From assembly GCA_964636985.1 (NCBI GenBank), contig CAZWSX010000003.1:310001-374000 (forward strand): a stretch of DNA of 64,000 bases. Reading direction: 5' to 3'. A program made the translations under genes and the position numbers. Of the stretch, positions 36,601-46,405 are shown piece by piece; within the stretch, counting starts at the first letter, position 1, and the number at the start of each line of letters is the position of its first letter. Below the pieces are notes generated by a model. The model saw nothing but the letters and a program-made list of their open reading frames with translations. It ran no database searches and had not been told where the DNA came from. Source of the stretch: CAZWSX01 sp964636985. GTDB taxonomy: Bacteria > Planctomycetota > Planctomycetia > Pirellulales > Pirellulaceae.

Positions 36601-36894
36601 CTCGGCAAGGTCATCGGCACCCGCACCTGGGGCGGCGAAATTTGGCTCTCCTCCAGCAATAACCTGCTGGATAAGGGCATCGCTACGTCAGCTGAATTCG
36701 GCGTGTTTGATCGCGATGGAACCTGGCTGATCGAAGGACACGGCGCTGAACCCGACACGGTGGTCGACAATCTGCCGCACGCCACGTTCAAGGGAGAAGA
36801 CGCGCAGCTCAAGGCAGGGGTCGAGTTTCTCAAGCAGAAACTCAAGGAGGAACCGGTGACGCTGCCGCCAGTACCGCCGTTCCCAAGGCCGTGA
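33649..36894 (+). CDS. Tricorn-type protease (beta-propellers, PDZ, S41 peptidase)
   Basis: The 1081-residue length matches tricorn proteases. A signal peptide (RALVLLLCIGAVGNAA) suggests export, unlike the cytosolic archaeal enzyme. Propeller segments follow (VVFVAEGDLWSVPLAGG, ISPDGKLLAFVGRYEG, FSRDGKWLYFLSDRN), with an acidic Lys/Glu-rich insert near residue 545. The PDZ domain is about 795-875 (GVNVKAGETIVSVDGSPTL). The S41-type active site has His745 in ALHIF and Ser971 in TASDGEAF, plus a C-terminal Glu in IEGHGAEPD. It probably degrades peptides to short fragments in the periplasm. GAGG precedes the ATG. Confidence 0.92.
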   Translation: MRALVLLLCIGAVGNAAEPGYYRQPTIHGDTVVFVAEGDLWSVPLAGGRADRITAHPALENAPAISPDGKLLAFVGRYEGPAEVYVMPLEGGRPRRLTFDAAQISHVGWTPDGKVLIGTNAYAGLPSQQLVVLDIGAADGTVTRKRIPLAQAADGSYAPDGATLFFTRLSFQGSQTNRYKGGTAQQLWSFREGDAEAVALTADFAGTSKSPMTWEGRVYFASDRDGTMNLWSVKPDGTEPTQHTKHAGFDIATPALASGRIVYQLGADLRVFDIASSADNPIAIALDSDFDHTREKWIKDPIEFLSEAHPSPDGKSVVVTSRGRVFVIPRKGGRLVEAGRKHGARYREARFMPDGKSICVFSDESGEGEVWTVPADGLGEPVQLTTDGDVLRRRLIPSPNGKYIAHTDKNHRLSLLTVETKENKRLAESKIDEFDDLAWSPDSQWLAFAEQGENQFRRIKLYNLTTGETTPVTTDRYDNFDPVFSRDGKWLYFLSDRNLKSIVKAPWGTYQPEPFFDKKTKIYQLALTPGVRSPFTPPTELDSSDKEEKKPEEKDEKKPDDKPKVAAVTIDLNGITERLMPVPVPPGNYRSLTANDNTLFWISYAAGDERNATVESLKIGHDDPEVKTIADRVVGMELSADGKTLLIRREKELFLADAGSDKLDPKKSQVDLGGWTFAVNPRDEWQQMFAEAWRLERDYFYDRDMHGVDWPAMRKKYEPLLSRVTDRHELDDLIAQMVSELSALHIFVRGADVRKGPDDVTPARLGAALVRDTETGGYRVERVYKNDPDEPERASPLARPGVNVKAGETIVSVDGSPTLAVADIGELLRRKAGKQVLLGIKPAMGEPRKVIVKPMSPAEEDDLRYHEWEYSRRQTVDELGGGDIAYVHLRAMGGDDIESWARNFYPAYTKGGLIIDVRNNRGGNIDSWIVARLLRKAWFYWNQRVGRANSWNMQYAFRGHVVILCNEWTASDGEAFTEAAKRLKLGKVIGTRTWGGEIWLSSSNNLLDKGIATSAEFGVFDRDGTWLIEGHGAEPDTVVDNLPHATFKGEDAQLKAGVEFLKQKLKEEPVTLPPVPPFPRP

Positions 36895-36994
36895 TGGGTT
36901 GCAAAGGTCGCCATTTGCGTGGCATCAACAACGGGCGGGCATTTCGCTAAAATTGTCAACTTCTGAAATCACCCCGCCTGAGGAGCCCGCCGCA

Positions 36995-37864
36995 GTGGCC
37001 AAGCCGAAAATCTTGTTGCAACTCGATCCCGATGCCCATGCCAGCAGCTTCGACGCCGTCGTCGCGGTCGATGCCGGTGTCGATCATTTGTTGCAGTACC
37101 GCGGCGTGGAACCAACGCAGGTCCAGCCGCTCGTGCACGGTGCGATCTTCACGCGAGGGCCAGCCGACCTCCATTCGACCGCCATTTTCATCGGCGGGAC
37201 CAACGTCACCGTCGGCGAAGAACTGCTCAAGCGCGTTGTCGACTGCTTCTTCGGTCCGATGCGCGTGAGCGTCCTCATGGATGCCAACGGCGCCAACACC
37301 ACCGCCGCAGCAGCCGTCTTGGCCTGTGCAAAACACGTCAACCTCAAAGGCGCAACCGCGACGGTGCTCGCCGCCACCGGCCCGGTCGGTCAACGCGCCA
37401 CACTGCTGTTAGCCCGCGAAGGAGCCACCGTTCACGTCGCCTCGCGCAGCCGCCAAAAGGCGGAGAGCGTTTGCGAGGTGATTCGCAAACAGGTCCCGGG
37501 TGCGAACCTCAAATCGTTCGCCACCGGCAACGACGCGGAAACTATTGCCGCTTTGTGCGACTCGCAAGTGGTCATCAGCGCCGGTGCCGCCAAGGTCACG
37601 CTTCTATCCGCAGAAGCCCGCAAGAAGTGTGCGTCGCTCAAAGTGGCGGTCGACCTCAACGCCGTTCCGCCGCTGGGTATCGAAGGGATCGGCGCCCTCG
37701 ACAAAGCCAAAGAAATCGACGGCATCATCGGCTACGGAGCCCTAGGCGTCGGCGGCATGAAAATGAAGATCCACAAGGCCGCCCTGGCAAAGCTCTTCGA
37801 AGTAAACGACGCCGTTCTCGATGCCGCCGAGGTCTTCGAACTGGCCAAAGGGCTCGGGCTTTAA
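36995..37864 (+). CDS. Methylene-tetrahydromethanopterin dehydrogenase (MtdB/MtdC class)
   Basis: The enzyme oxidises methylene-H4MPT to methenyl-H4MPT with NAD(P)+. GTG at 36995 is chosen: GAGGAG lies 9 nt upstream and MAKPKILLQLDPDAHASSFD is a normal N-terminus. The 289-residue protein has the family GVEPTQVQPLVHGAIFTRG segment, the nucleotide-binding loop ATGPVGQRATLLLAREGATV, and VAVDLNAVPPLGIEGIG. Planctomycetes are known to carry the MtdC class as well as MtdB-like enzymes, so the exact class and cofactor are left open. It shares a neighbourhood, not an operon, with fae. Confidence 0.93.
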   Translation: MAKPKILLQLDPDAHASSFDAVVAVDAGVDHLLQYRGVEPTQVQPLVHGAIFTRGPADLHSTAIFIGGTNVTVGEELLKRVVDCFFGPMRVSVLMDANGANTTAAAAVLACAKHVNLKGATATVLAATGPVGQRATLLLAREGATVHVASRSRQKAESVCEVIRKQVPGANLKSFATGNDAETIAALCDSQVVISAGAAKVTLLSAEARKKCASLKVAVDLNAVPPLGIEGIGALDKAKEIDGIIGYGALGVGGMKMKIHKAALAKLFEVNDAVLDAAEVFELAKGLGL

Positions 37865-37970
37865 TTTGGCCTTTTGAGCGACAGGAATCTTGACATAGGG
37901 CCGCCTCGCGCCGCAAAATAAGACGGAGCGTCTTTTCCTGCGGCAACTTGTCTTAAAGCGAGCCCCTGTC

Positions 37971-38888
37971 ATGGCCTTCCAACAGAATGCCTGGATGCCG
38001 TTTGTTCCCTGGTTTCTGGCGGCGGCGATTGTCGCCTCGCTGAACTGCGGCGGCACGGCTCAGGAAAAGTCGAAGACAGAAGCGAATGAAGAGGAAGATT
38101 CCGACAGCGACGAAGCCAAGGCCTCGCGCGAAGCGGTGAAGCGTGCCCAAGTCATCGCCCGGGGGTTCGAAGTGGAAACCTTCGAAAACGGGGCCTGGGT
38201 CAAGCAACCCCTGCGCGAGAAGCCGCTTCTAATTACCGCCGATCCCACCCGCTTTGACGCGCGCGGCACCATTTGGGCCTGGGGCGAAAAAGGCCGCCCC
38301 CTGATGGTGAACGAAATCTACTACCAGCCCTCGGCGAATACGGGGCTCGATACGTGGGTCACCGCCAACTACAACTCGTCCGAAAAGAAGCTCCGCGCGA
38401 ATCTTGACGGCCGAACGTGGTGGCGCGAACACGACTCCGGCTTCAAGCTGAAAGACCTGCCGAACGGTCCGCAACCGGCGACTTCGACCACCTCGCGCCA
38501 ACGGCAAATCAAATCGCTGGCCGCCAAATTCACGGCGCACGAATTCTGGGACCCCGACAACTCGCGCTTTGAATTGCGGTTGATCGAACGTCCGCTACTC
38601 ACTTATTCCGATCCCGATAAAAGCCTCTTGGATGGCGCGCTGTTTACATTTGCGAACGGAACCAATCCGGAGATCCTGCTCTACTTGGAGGTTCATGCCG
38701 ACGCGACAGGCAAGAGCAACGGCAAGTTTCGCTTTGGCGTAGGCCGACTCGCGCACGCCGAGTTGCACCTCGCCTTCGAAGGCACGGAAGTCTTCACCGA
38801 AGGTCGATTCGGAACAACAACCGGCCCGGGCAAAGACTACTTTCTCGAATTCGTGAAAGGCCCGAAAGCGCCGGCCAAACCGCAGTGA
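37971..38888 (+). CDS. Exported protein, function unknown
   Basis: The 305-residue protein begins with a hydrophobic signal (MPFVPWFLAAAIVASLNC) that contains a Cys near residue 26, so it may be a lipoprotein. An acidic Glu/Asp-rich stretch follows. The body is beta-rich with Trp-containing pieces (GTIWAWGEKGRPLMVNEIYY, ANLDGRTWWREHDSGFK, FELRLIERPLLTYSD). No catalytic motif was found. It stands between the methylene-H4MPT dehydrogenase and an intergenic repeat locus. No family is recognised. Confidence 0.7.
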   Translation: MAFQQNAWMPFVPWFLAAAIVASLNCGGTAQEKSKTEANEEEDSDSDEAKASREAVKRAQVIARGFEVETFENGAWVKQPLREKPLLITADPTRFDARGTIWAWGEKGRPLMVNEIYYQPSANTGLDTWVTANYNSSEKKLRANLDGRTWWREHDSGFKLKDLPNGPQPATSTTSRQRQIKSLAAKFTAHEFWDPDNSRFELRLIERPLLTYSDPDKSLLDGALFTFANGTNPEILLYLEVHADATGKSNGKFRFGVGRLAHAELHLAFEGTEVFTEGRFGTTTGPGKDYFLEFVKGPKAPAKPQ

Positions 38889-38950
38889 CGAAATAGGAAA
38901 CCGCCGTATTCTCTTTATTCGAGCTGAGCCGCCAGCCAAAGCGGAACGCC

Positions 38951-39053
38951 GTAGCCGCACTCGCCAAGAGTGCGGTTGCCCCGCAAGCAAGCCCGCATCA
39001 CCCCTTTCTTGAACACCAAAGCCGACCTTCCACGTTCTGGCGAACGCGGCTAC
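38951..39053. repeat. Inverted pair of palindromic repeats, family A locus 3
   Basis: The copy at 38951-38975 contains GCACTCGCCAAGAGTGC, and the copy at 39033-39053 is inverted (GTTCTGGCGAACGCGGCTAC). The pair is separated by about 58 nt and lies just upstream of the thioesterase gene, in the short gap after the exported protein. Confidence 0.8.
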
Positions 39054-39070
39054 CGGATATACTCCCGTTC

Positions 39071-39817
39071 ATGCCATCTTCGTCGGACCGCTGGCTAGTC
39101 ATTCCGCGCCGCGTCGAGCAGCCGCGCGCCCGCCTGATTTGTTTTCCCCACGCAGGCGCCGGGGGATGGCAATTTCGGCCTTGGGCCGCCGACTTGCCAG
39201 GCGACGTCGAACTGGTCGCCAGCCACCTGCCGGGACGCGAGGACCGCATCGTCGACCCGCTGCTGTTCGATATGAGTAGCGTCGTTCGCGAGCTAGTGCC
39301 TCGGATCGCACCGCTGCTCACGGTTCCAACAGTCTTTTTTGGCCTCAGCTGCGGAGCAAGAATTGCAGCCGCCGTCATCGCAAAGCTAGCTGCCAATGGC
39401 GATCCCGCTCCTAAGCGCCTGGTGGTCGCGAATTGTCACCCACCTCACACGGCCGGGCCACTTGTTCGACCGATGCGTCACCTCACCGATAACGAGTTGA
39501 TCCGCGAACTCAAAAGTCTGGCCGGCGCTCCGCAGGCGTTCTTCGCGCAGCGCGAACTCGTCGCCGTGATGTTGCCCGCGATGAAGTCCGATGTGAGCAT
39601 CGCCGAGACCATGGTCTTCGATCCGACGGCGCCTTTGCCCGTCGACATCGTGGCGATGCACGGAAAGCTCGACAAGCATACCTCTGCCGACACCATGCAT
39701 CGCTGGCAAGAGATTGGCGATCGATCGTTCACGTTCGTCGAAATCGACGGCGGGCATTTCTTCCCGATGGAATCGCGCGCCACCTGGCTGGAAAACTTGA
39801 TCGCCAGCGGCGACTAA
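39071..39817 (+). CDS. Type II thioesterase-like alpha/beta-hydrolase
   Basis: The 248-residue protein matches type II thioesterases (GrsT family), which release acyl groups from carrier-protein arms. Motifs: FPHAGAGGWQFRPWA (oxyanion side), HLPGREDR, nucleophile elbow FGLSCGAR (Ser93), and DGGHFFPM (His229). The usual second residue of the elbow is Met or His; here it is Cys. No NRPS or PKS lies nearby, but a discrete acyl carrier protein is encoded 2.5 kb away. Editing of a mis-acylated carrier protein is plausible. An inverted repeat precedes the gene. Confidence 0.86.
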   Translation: MPSSSDRWLVIPRRVEQPRARLICFPHAGAGGWQFRPWAADLPGDVELVASHLPGREDRIVDPLLFDMSSVVRELVPRIAPLLTVPTVFFGLSCGARIAAAVIAKLAANGDPAPKRLVVANCHPPHTAGPLVRPMRHLTDNELIRELKSLAGAPQAFFAQRELVAVMLPAMKSDVSIAETMVFDPTAPLPVDIVAMHGKLDKHTSADTMHRWQEIGDRSFTFVEIDGGHFFPMESRATWLENLIASGD

Positions 39818-39936
39818 GTTGAGTCGGATGCCCCCAGATCGCCGCCCGCCATCAACCGCGGCAAGTTGCGGTATCTTATCGTTTGGACCGTCGCGATCCG
39901 TTTCTGCGCTCACTTTCGCTTTTGTACGAGAAGTCC

Positions 39937-42087
<2,151 letters not shown>

Positions 42088-42094
42088 TCGGGCT

Positions 42095-42305
42095 TTGAAT
42101 TTCTCAAGGCCCGATAGGGCCGGCAGATCTTTGCCGGCGGCGTAAGCCGCCGGATACGGCCCGAGCGCATTGAAAGGCCCGAAGGGCCGACAGAAATTGA
42201 GTCGCCTCATCTGTCGGCCCTTCGGGCCTTCCTATTTCAATTGCTATCGATTCCGGAGCCTCACGGCCCCTGGCTAAGATCTGCCGGGCCTTCGGCCCTG
42301 GACTA
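42095..42305. repeat. Complex of palindromic repeats (family C)
   Basis: The core is a perfect 20-bp inverted repeat (42174-42193 and 42211-42230, arm AAGGCCCGAAGGGCCGACAG) with a 17-nt loop. Around it, pieces at 42110-42128 (GGGCCGGCAGATCT) and 42278-42293 (AGATCTGCCGGGCC) are also complementary, so the whole 200 nt can fold as nested hairpins. It lies between the convergent peptidase and ACP genes and may end both transcripts. Confidence 0.85.
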
Positions 42306-42346
42306 CCTGCCAAATGGTGCCTCAATCAAGGCACAGGCATCGTCAA

Positions 42347-42661
42347 CTACCGCGGGTTGTTCGGCGGCGCGGCTTGGTCGGTGTTGCGATCCAAGCGATC
42401 GCGAACGTACTGCACCACTTCGCCAACGTTCTGCAGGTCGAGGACGGTTTCGTCGGCGCGAATTTGGAACCGCGTTTCGATCTCGAACAGGATCTCAGCC
42501 ATCGCCAGCGAATCGATGCCGATCTCGTTCAGACTGGAGTCCATCTGGACGGGCACGTGCGACTTGGATTGAACCAAAGCCAAGACTTGGGTCGCGACGG
42601 AATCGAGGGTGGCAATCGCTTCCTCCGGTCCGGCGGTCGTTGATGTGGTGTGCGGAGCCAT
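42347..42661 (-). CDS. Acyl carrier protein
   Basis: A 104-residue protein with the phosphopantetheine attachment motif IGIDSLAMAE; Ser51 is the modified residue. The usual ACP helices flank it (VATQVLALVQ, FEIETRFQI, VGEVVQYVRDRL). ATG at 42661 is chosen since AAGGAG lies 8 nt upstream; a GTG three codons earlier is less likely. The extra Thr/Pro-rich N- and C-terminal ends make it longer than AcpP of fatty acid synthesis. No fabD/F/G genes are adjacent, and it is probably a specialised carrier. The type II thioesterase lies 2.5 kb away. Confidence 0.93.
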   Translation of the reverse strand: MAPHTTSTTAGPEEAIATLDSVATQVLALVQSKSHVPVQMDSSLNEIGIDSLAMAEILFEIETRFQIRADETVLDLQNVGEVVQYVRDRLDRNTDQAAPPNNPR

Positions 42662-43141
42662 CGAAGGCACTCCTTCTCTTCGTCGAATAGTCTACTGTTG
42701 TCCGTCCGCGGTAGCTCTCGTAACCACCCGCGGTGAGGTAACTTCCACCAACCCATTCAACCTACGTCGAAGGGTCGGTTTAGGAGGGCCACCCCAATCC
42801 TATTCATGCCGAGCGAAGAAGTCCCTTTCTCCGTAACCGGTAAAAAATCAACTCCGCCAACTTTCCAGCACCGACGACCCCCAATCTGGGGCAGTCGCCC
42901 AAGGAACCCTTGGGGGCAACGAGTGGCAAATTCGCACGAAATCGCGTCGATTTCGGCCCGGCAACCGCCATCCAAGCGGTCGCCGGAATCACTTGTTATC
43001 GTCCCAAGAAAGTCTTTCGTCGGCAAGCGCCGCCGCAAACTTTTCCGTTAGGGACGATGCTATCGATGCCGCCACCAACCGGTGCGACACTTCCACTGCT
43101 GTCGAATCGGTCAATCCCACCTGCGTTCTTGACTTTGTCCA
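42662..43141. other. Intergenic region, 480 bases, no gene recognised
   Basis: Several short ORFs cross this stretch but all lack a good start and coding composition. It should hold the ACP promoter close to 42662-42750. No hairpin with a T-run was seen. Confidence 0.4.
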
Positions 43142-43846
43142 CTACTTTGCGGGTGGGAGTTCCTTCACATAGATATTTCGAAAGTACAGCGTGTTGCCGT
43201 GGTTTTGTAGTTCGATCGAGCCGGTGGAGTAAATCGGCTTGTCGCGCTCCCAGTAATTTTCGAGCGTCACGTCGTCGACGACGGTCTTGCCGTTAAGTTT
43301 CACGGTCACCTTTTCTCCAACCATCTTGATGTAGAAGGTGTTCCATTCGCCGACCGGCTTATCTCCCACCGCGGTGGGCTTGCTGGGATTTTTTTGGTTG
43401 TTGTAAAGACCGCCCGATCCAACTTCGGCACCGTTCGGCAAGCTGGTATCCCAAATCTGCACTTGCGGGCTACCGCGCAAGTAGATGCCGCTATCGCCTT
43501 TGGCTTCGATCTTCCAATCGACGTAGAGTTCGAAATCACCAAAGTCCTTCAGGGTGCACAAGTTGTCGCCCTTGCCGTCGAACACAATGATGCCGTCAAC
43601 CACCTTCCAGTGGTCGCGCATCTTTTGGTCGGCCACCTTTTGCGCTTCCGCTAGTTGGTCAGGCGACATCGCCGCGCGGGTCTTGGGATTCTCAACCAGG
43701 CCCTTCCAGTTAGTTAGATCTTTCCCATTGAACAGGGCCGTGAAGCCCTGAGGCGGCGTGTTCAGTTTGTCTTCCGCCGAAGCGATCGTTCCGCAAGCCA
43801 ACAACAAAGCGACCGCAGCCAACAACATCGAAGTTCGCAACAACAT
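43142..43846 (-). CDS. DUF1080 (3-keto-disaccharide hydrolase-like) secreted protein
   Basis: The frame opens at 44182, but ATG 43846 begins the signal peptide (RTSMLLAAVALLLACGTIASA). The 234-residue protein has the DUF1080 concanavalin-like fold: FTALFNGKDLTNWKG, KVVDGIIVFDGKGDNLCT, FELYVDWKIEAKGDSGIYLRG, and GEWNTFYIKMVGEKVTVKLNGK. Members bind or hydrolyse sugars outside the cytoplasm; one characterised group cleaves 3-keto-glucosides. It is very common and multicopy in planctomycetes. Divergent from the DUF1501 gene. Confidence 0.9.
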   Translation of the reverse strand: MLLRTSMLLAAVALLLACGTIASAEDKLNTPPQGFTALFNGKDLTNWKGLVENPKTRAAMSPDQLAEAQKVADQKMRDHWKVVDGIIVFDGKGDNLCTLKDFGDFELYVDWKIEAKGDSGIYLRGSPQVQIWDTSLPNGAEVGSGGLYNNQKNPSKPTAVGDKPVGEWNTFYIKMVGEKVTVKLNGKTVVDDVTLENYWERDKPIYSTGSIELQNHGNTLYFRNIYVKELPPAK

Positions 43847-44090
43847 AGGTGGGCACCTGAAAAGGTAGGAAGGGGGCGAGCTCGCCGGAAATTTGCCCCT
43901 TGATGGTAATTGGTTTGGGAACCAAACGCCAACGCGATGCCAACAAGTTGCTGGAAAGCGCCAGCAAGCGGCACTGCCAGTCGAGCAAGCCAGCTCCGAA
44001 AACTCCCTCCGTCCGTGCTGATCTGATAGAGTAGGGGCTTGGTGATCACCCCTCTCGGCGCCGTGATTGGGGAAATGGAGATACGGGGAA

Positions 44091-45548
44091 ATGCAGTTCC
44101 ACTTAAGCACACCAAACCATCCTAGCTTCGATCGGCGGACCGCCCTGCAAGCCGGCTCGATCGGCTTGCTGGGTCTGGGCATGAATCACGTCGCAGGTCT
44201 GCGCGCGATGGCCGACCAGTCGCCAACGCGCCGGCAGCGAGCCGTCATTTACATCTTCCTCTCCGGTGGATTAGCGCAGCACGAGAGCTTCGACCCTAAG
44301 CCCGAGGCCCCCGACAACGTCCGCGGCGAGTTTGTTCCCATCGCCACCCAAACGCCCGGCATCCGTATCTGCGAACACCTGCCGATGCTCGCCGCGTGCA
44401 GTAGTAAATGGGCCCTCGTTCGATCGCTGACGCATCCCTACAACGATCACTCCACCGGCCACCACGTGATGCTCACGGGGCGAACTCCCACGCCGGCCGG
44501 CTTCGACGGCAATCGCCCCAAGCCAACCGATTTTCCATGCATGGCATCCGTGGTTTCGAAAGTGATGCCGCAGCGCAACAACTTGCCGCCGGCCGCCGTC
44601 TTGCCCGAGCGATTGGTGCACGTGACGGGCCGCACGATTCCAGGGCAGTTCGCGGGCGAAATGGGAGAGGCCCACAACCCTTGGTTGATCGAGGCCAGCA
44701 ACTACAAAGACACCAACTACACCCACGGAGCGTTTCCCGAGTACGGCTTCCAACGCCAAAAGGGACGAACCACACCGCCGGGCTATCGCTTCGAGGCTCC
44801 GCGGATCGAGCTCGCGGGCGGAATGTTGCGTGACCAGTTTCAGTCACGTTTATCGCTACTCGATTCGATCGAAACGCAGCGCCGCGAACTTGATTCCGGC
44901 GCACGCGTTCGCGAGTTGGATCGGCACCGGCAAACCGTTGTTTCGATGCTGATGGAAGGGCGCGTCCATCGCGCGCTCGATGTCCATGCGGCCGAAGATC
45001 GCTTGCAAGATCGCTATGGCCGCAATTCGTTCGGCTGGTCGCTGCTGATGGCGAGACAACTGGTCGAGGCAGGTGTCAGTCTCGTGCAAGTCAATCTCGG
45101 AAACGACGAATCGTGGGACACCCACGAAGCCGCGTTCTCGACGCTGCGCAACTATTTGCTCCCGCCGACGGACCGGGCCGTTTCCGCCTTGATCGAAGAC
45201 CTATCCGACCGCGGCATGCTCGACGATGTTCTGATCGTGATGGCCGGCGAGTTCGGCCGGACGCCAAAGGTCTTTACTTTTCCAGGCGCCGAGACGAAAT
45301 TGCCCGGCCGCGATCACTGGGGAGCCGTGCAAACGGTCTTCTTTGCAGGCGGCGGTGTTCGCGGCGGGACCGTCATCGGCGAATCCGACCGCATCGGCGG
45401 CTACCCCAAGGCCGATCCACAAACGCCTGAAAACATGGCGGCGACGATCTACGAATCGCTAGGACTCCCACGCACCGTCGTTTGGAACGACCAGTTCAAT
45501 CGCCCCCACCACGTCTATCACGGCGAACCGATTAAGGGTTTGACGTAA
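44091..45548 (+). CDS. DUF1501 domain protein (sulfatase-like fold), Tat-type signal
   Basis: ATG at 44091 has GGGGAA immediately upstream. The 485-residue protein starts with DRRTALQAGSIGLLGLG, a Tat-like export signal. Family motifs: VIYIFLSGGLAQHESFDPKP, the VRSLTHPYNDHSTGHHVMLTGR stretch (metal-ligand-like His), and DDVLIVMAGEFGRTPK. DUF1501 proteins resemble alkaline phosphatase/sulfatase folds and are usually paired with cytochrome-type partners, absent here. Function unknown. It ends 10 nt from the stop of the convergent SDR gene. Confidence 0.9.
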   Translation: MQFHLSTPNHPSFDRRTALQAGSIGLLGLGMNHVAGLRAMADQSPTRRQRAVIYIFLSGGLAQHESFDPKPEAPDNVRGEFVPIATQTPGIRICEHLPMLAACSSKWALVRSLTHPYNDHSTGHHVMLTGRTPTPAGFDGNRPKPTDFPCMASVVSKVMPQRNNLPPAAVLPERLVHVTGRTIPGQFAGEMGEAHNPWLIEASNYKDTNYTHGAFPEYGFQRQKGRTTPPGYRFEAPRIELAGGMLRDQFQSRLSLLDSIETQRRELDSGARVRELDRHRQTVVSMLMEGRVHRALDVHAAEDRLQDRYGRNSFGWSLLMARQLVEAGVSLVQVNLGNDESWDTHEAAFSTLRNYLLPPTDRAVSALIEDLSDRGMLDDVLIVMAGEFGRTPKVFTFPGAETKLPGRDHWGAVQTVFFAGGGVRGGTVIGESDRIGGYPKADPQTPENMAATIYESLGLPRTVVWNDQFNRPHHVYHGEPIKGLT

Positions 45549-45558
45549 AGCCAAACGC

Positions 45559-46296
45559 TTACGTGAAGTCTTGGCTCAGTGGCTTGATGATCACGTCCGG
45601 GATATGCGCGTGCGGCGGCAATTGCGCAATGGCAATCACCAGATGGGCCACGTCTTCCGGTTTGAGCATGCTGGCTCGGCGCTCGGCGCTAACTGCCTGC
45701 GGACGATGTTCCAAGATCGGCGTATCGACTTCGCCCGGGAACACCGACGTCACGCGGATGCCGTTCTTCGAGTCTTCGTTCCCCACGCCTGTGCTTAGCG
45801 CGGCAACGGCGAACTTCGACGCGTTGTAGGCAATGCCACCCAGCGGCGCCGCGCGCTTGCCGGAGGTCGAGCTGATGTTGATGATCACGCCATCCTTTTT
45901 CGCGCGCATCCCCGGCAGCGCCGCGTGCATGCAGTTGTAAACGCCCGTGGTGTTGATCGCCATCACCTGGTCGAACTGCTCGGGCGTCATCTCAACCATG
46001 CTGCGGGTCTTGATGTTCACGCCTGCTGCGTTGATCAGAATATCGAGCGGTCCGAGCGTCTTCTGAGCCCAAGCGAACAGAGTATTCACGCTTTGGCGAT
46101 TGGAAACATCGACCTCGTGGCACTGCACCGCATGCTCGCCCTTGATGCCCGCGGCAGCTTGCTTAAGCACATCGCCACGTCGTCCCGCAATCGCCACGCG
46201 ACTTCCGTGCTGGGCAAAGGCTTCGGCGATTCCCAAACCGATTCCACTACCGCCCCCGGTTACCAATACCGTCTTTCCAGCCAGATTCGTAATCAT
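45559..46296 (-). CDS. Short-chain dehydrogenase/reductase
   Basis: The 245-residue SDR has the Rossmann TGGGSGIGLGIA motif, NAAG (LINAAGVN), the catalytic Ser in ISSTSGKRAAP and the YNASKFA Tyr-Lys pair. An acidic/hydrophobic residue choice after strand 2 (IAGRRGD) suggests preference for NADP, but this is weak evidence. Substrate unknown. It lies 109 nt downstream of the kinase gene on the same strand and could be read through from it. Confidence 0.94.
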   Translation of the reverse strand: MITNLAGKTVLVTGGGSGIGLGIAEAFAQHGSRVAIAGRRGDVLKQAAAGIKGEHAVQCHEVDVSNRQSVNTLFAWAQKTLGPLDILINAAGVNIKTRSMVEMTPEQFDQVMAINTTGVYNCMHAALPGMRAKKDGVIINISSTSGKRAAPLGGIAYNASKFAVAALSTGVGNEDSKNGIRVTSVFPGEVDTPILEHRPQAVSAERRASMLKPEDVAHLVIAIAQLPPHAHIPDVIIKPLSQDFT

Positions 46297-46405
46297 TTGT
46301 GCAACAACTCAGTGGAACTCGAAGCAGAAACAGGCAACAAGGGCTTCAACGTAACAAGTTTCAGCCGGGAATTAAGGGGGCGCCCGTCACGCTGCCCCGC
46401 GCATC

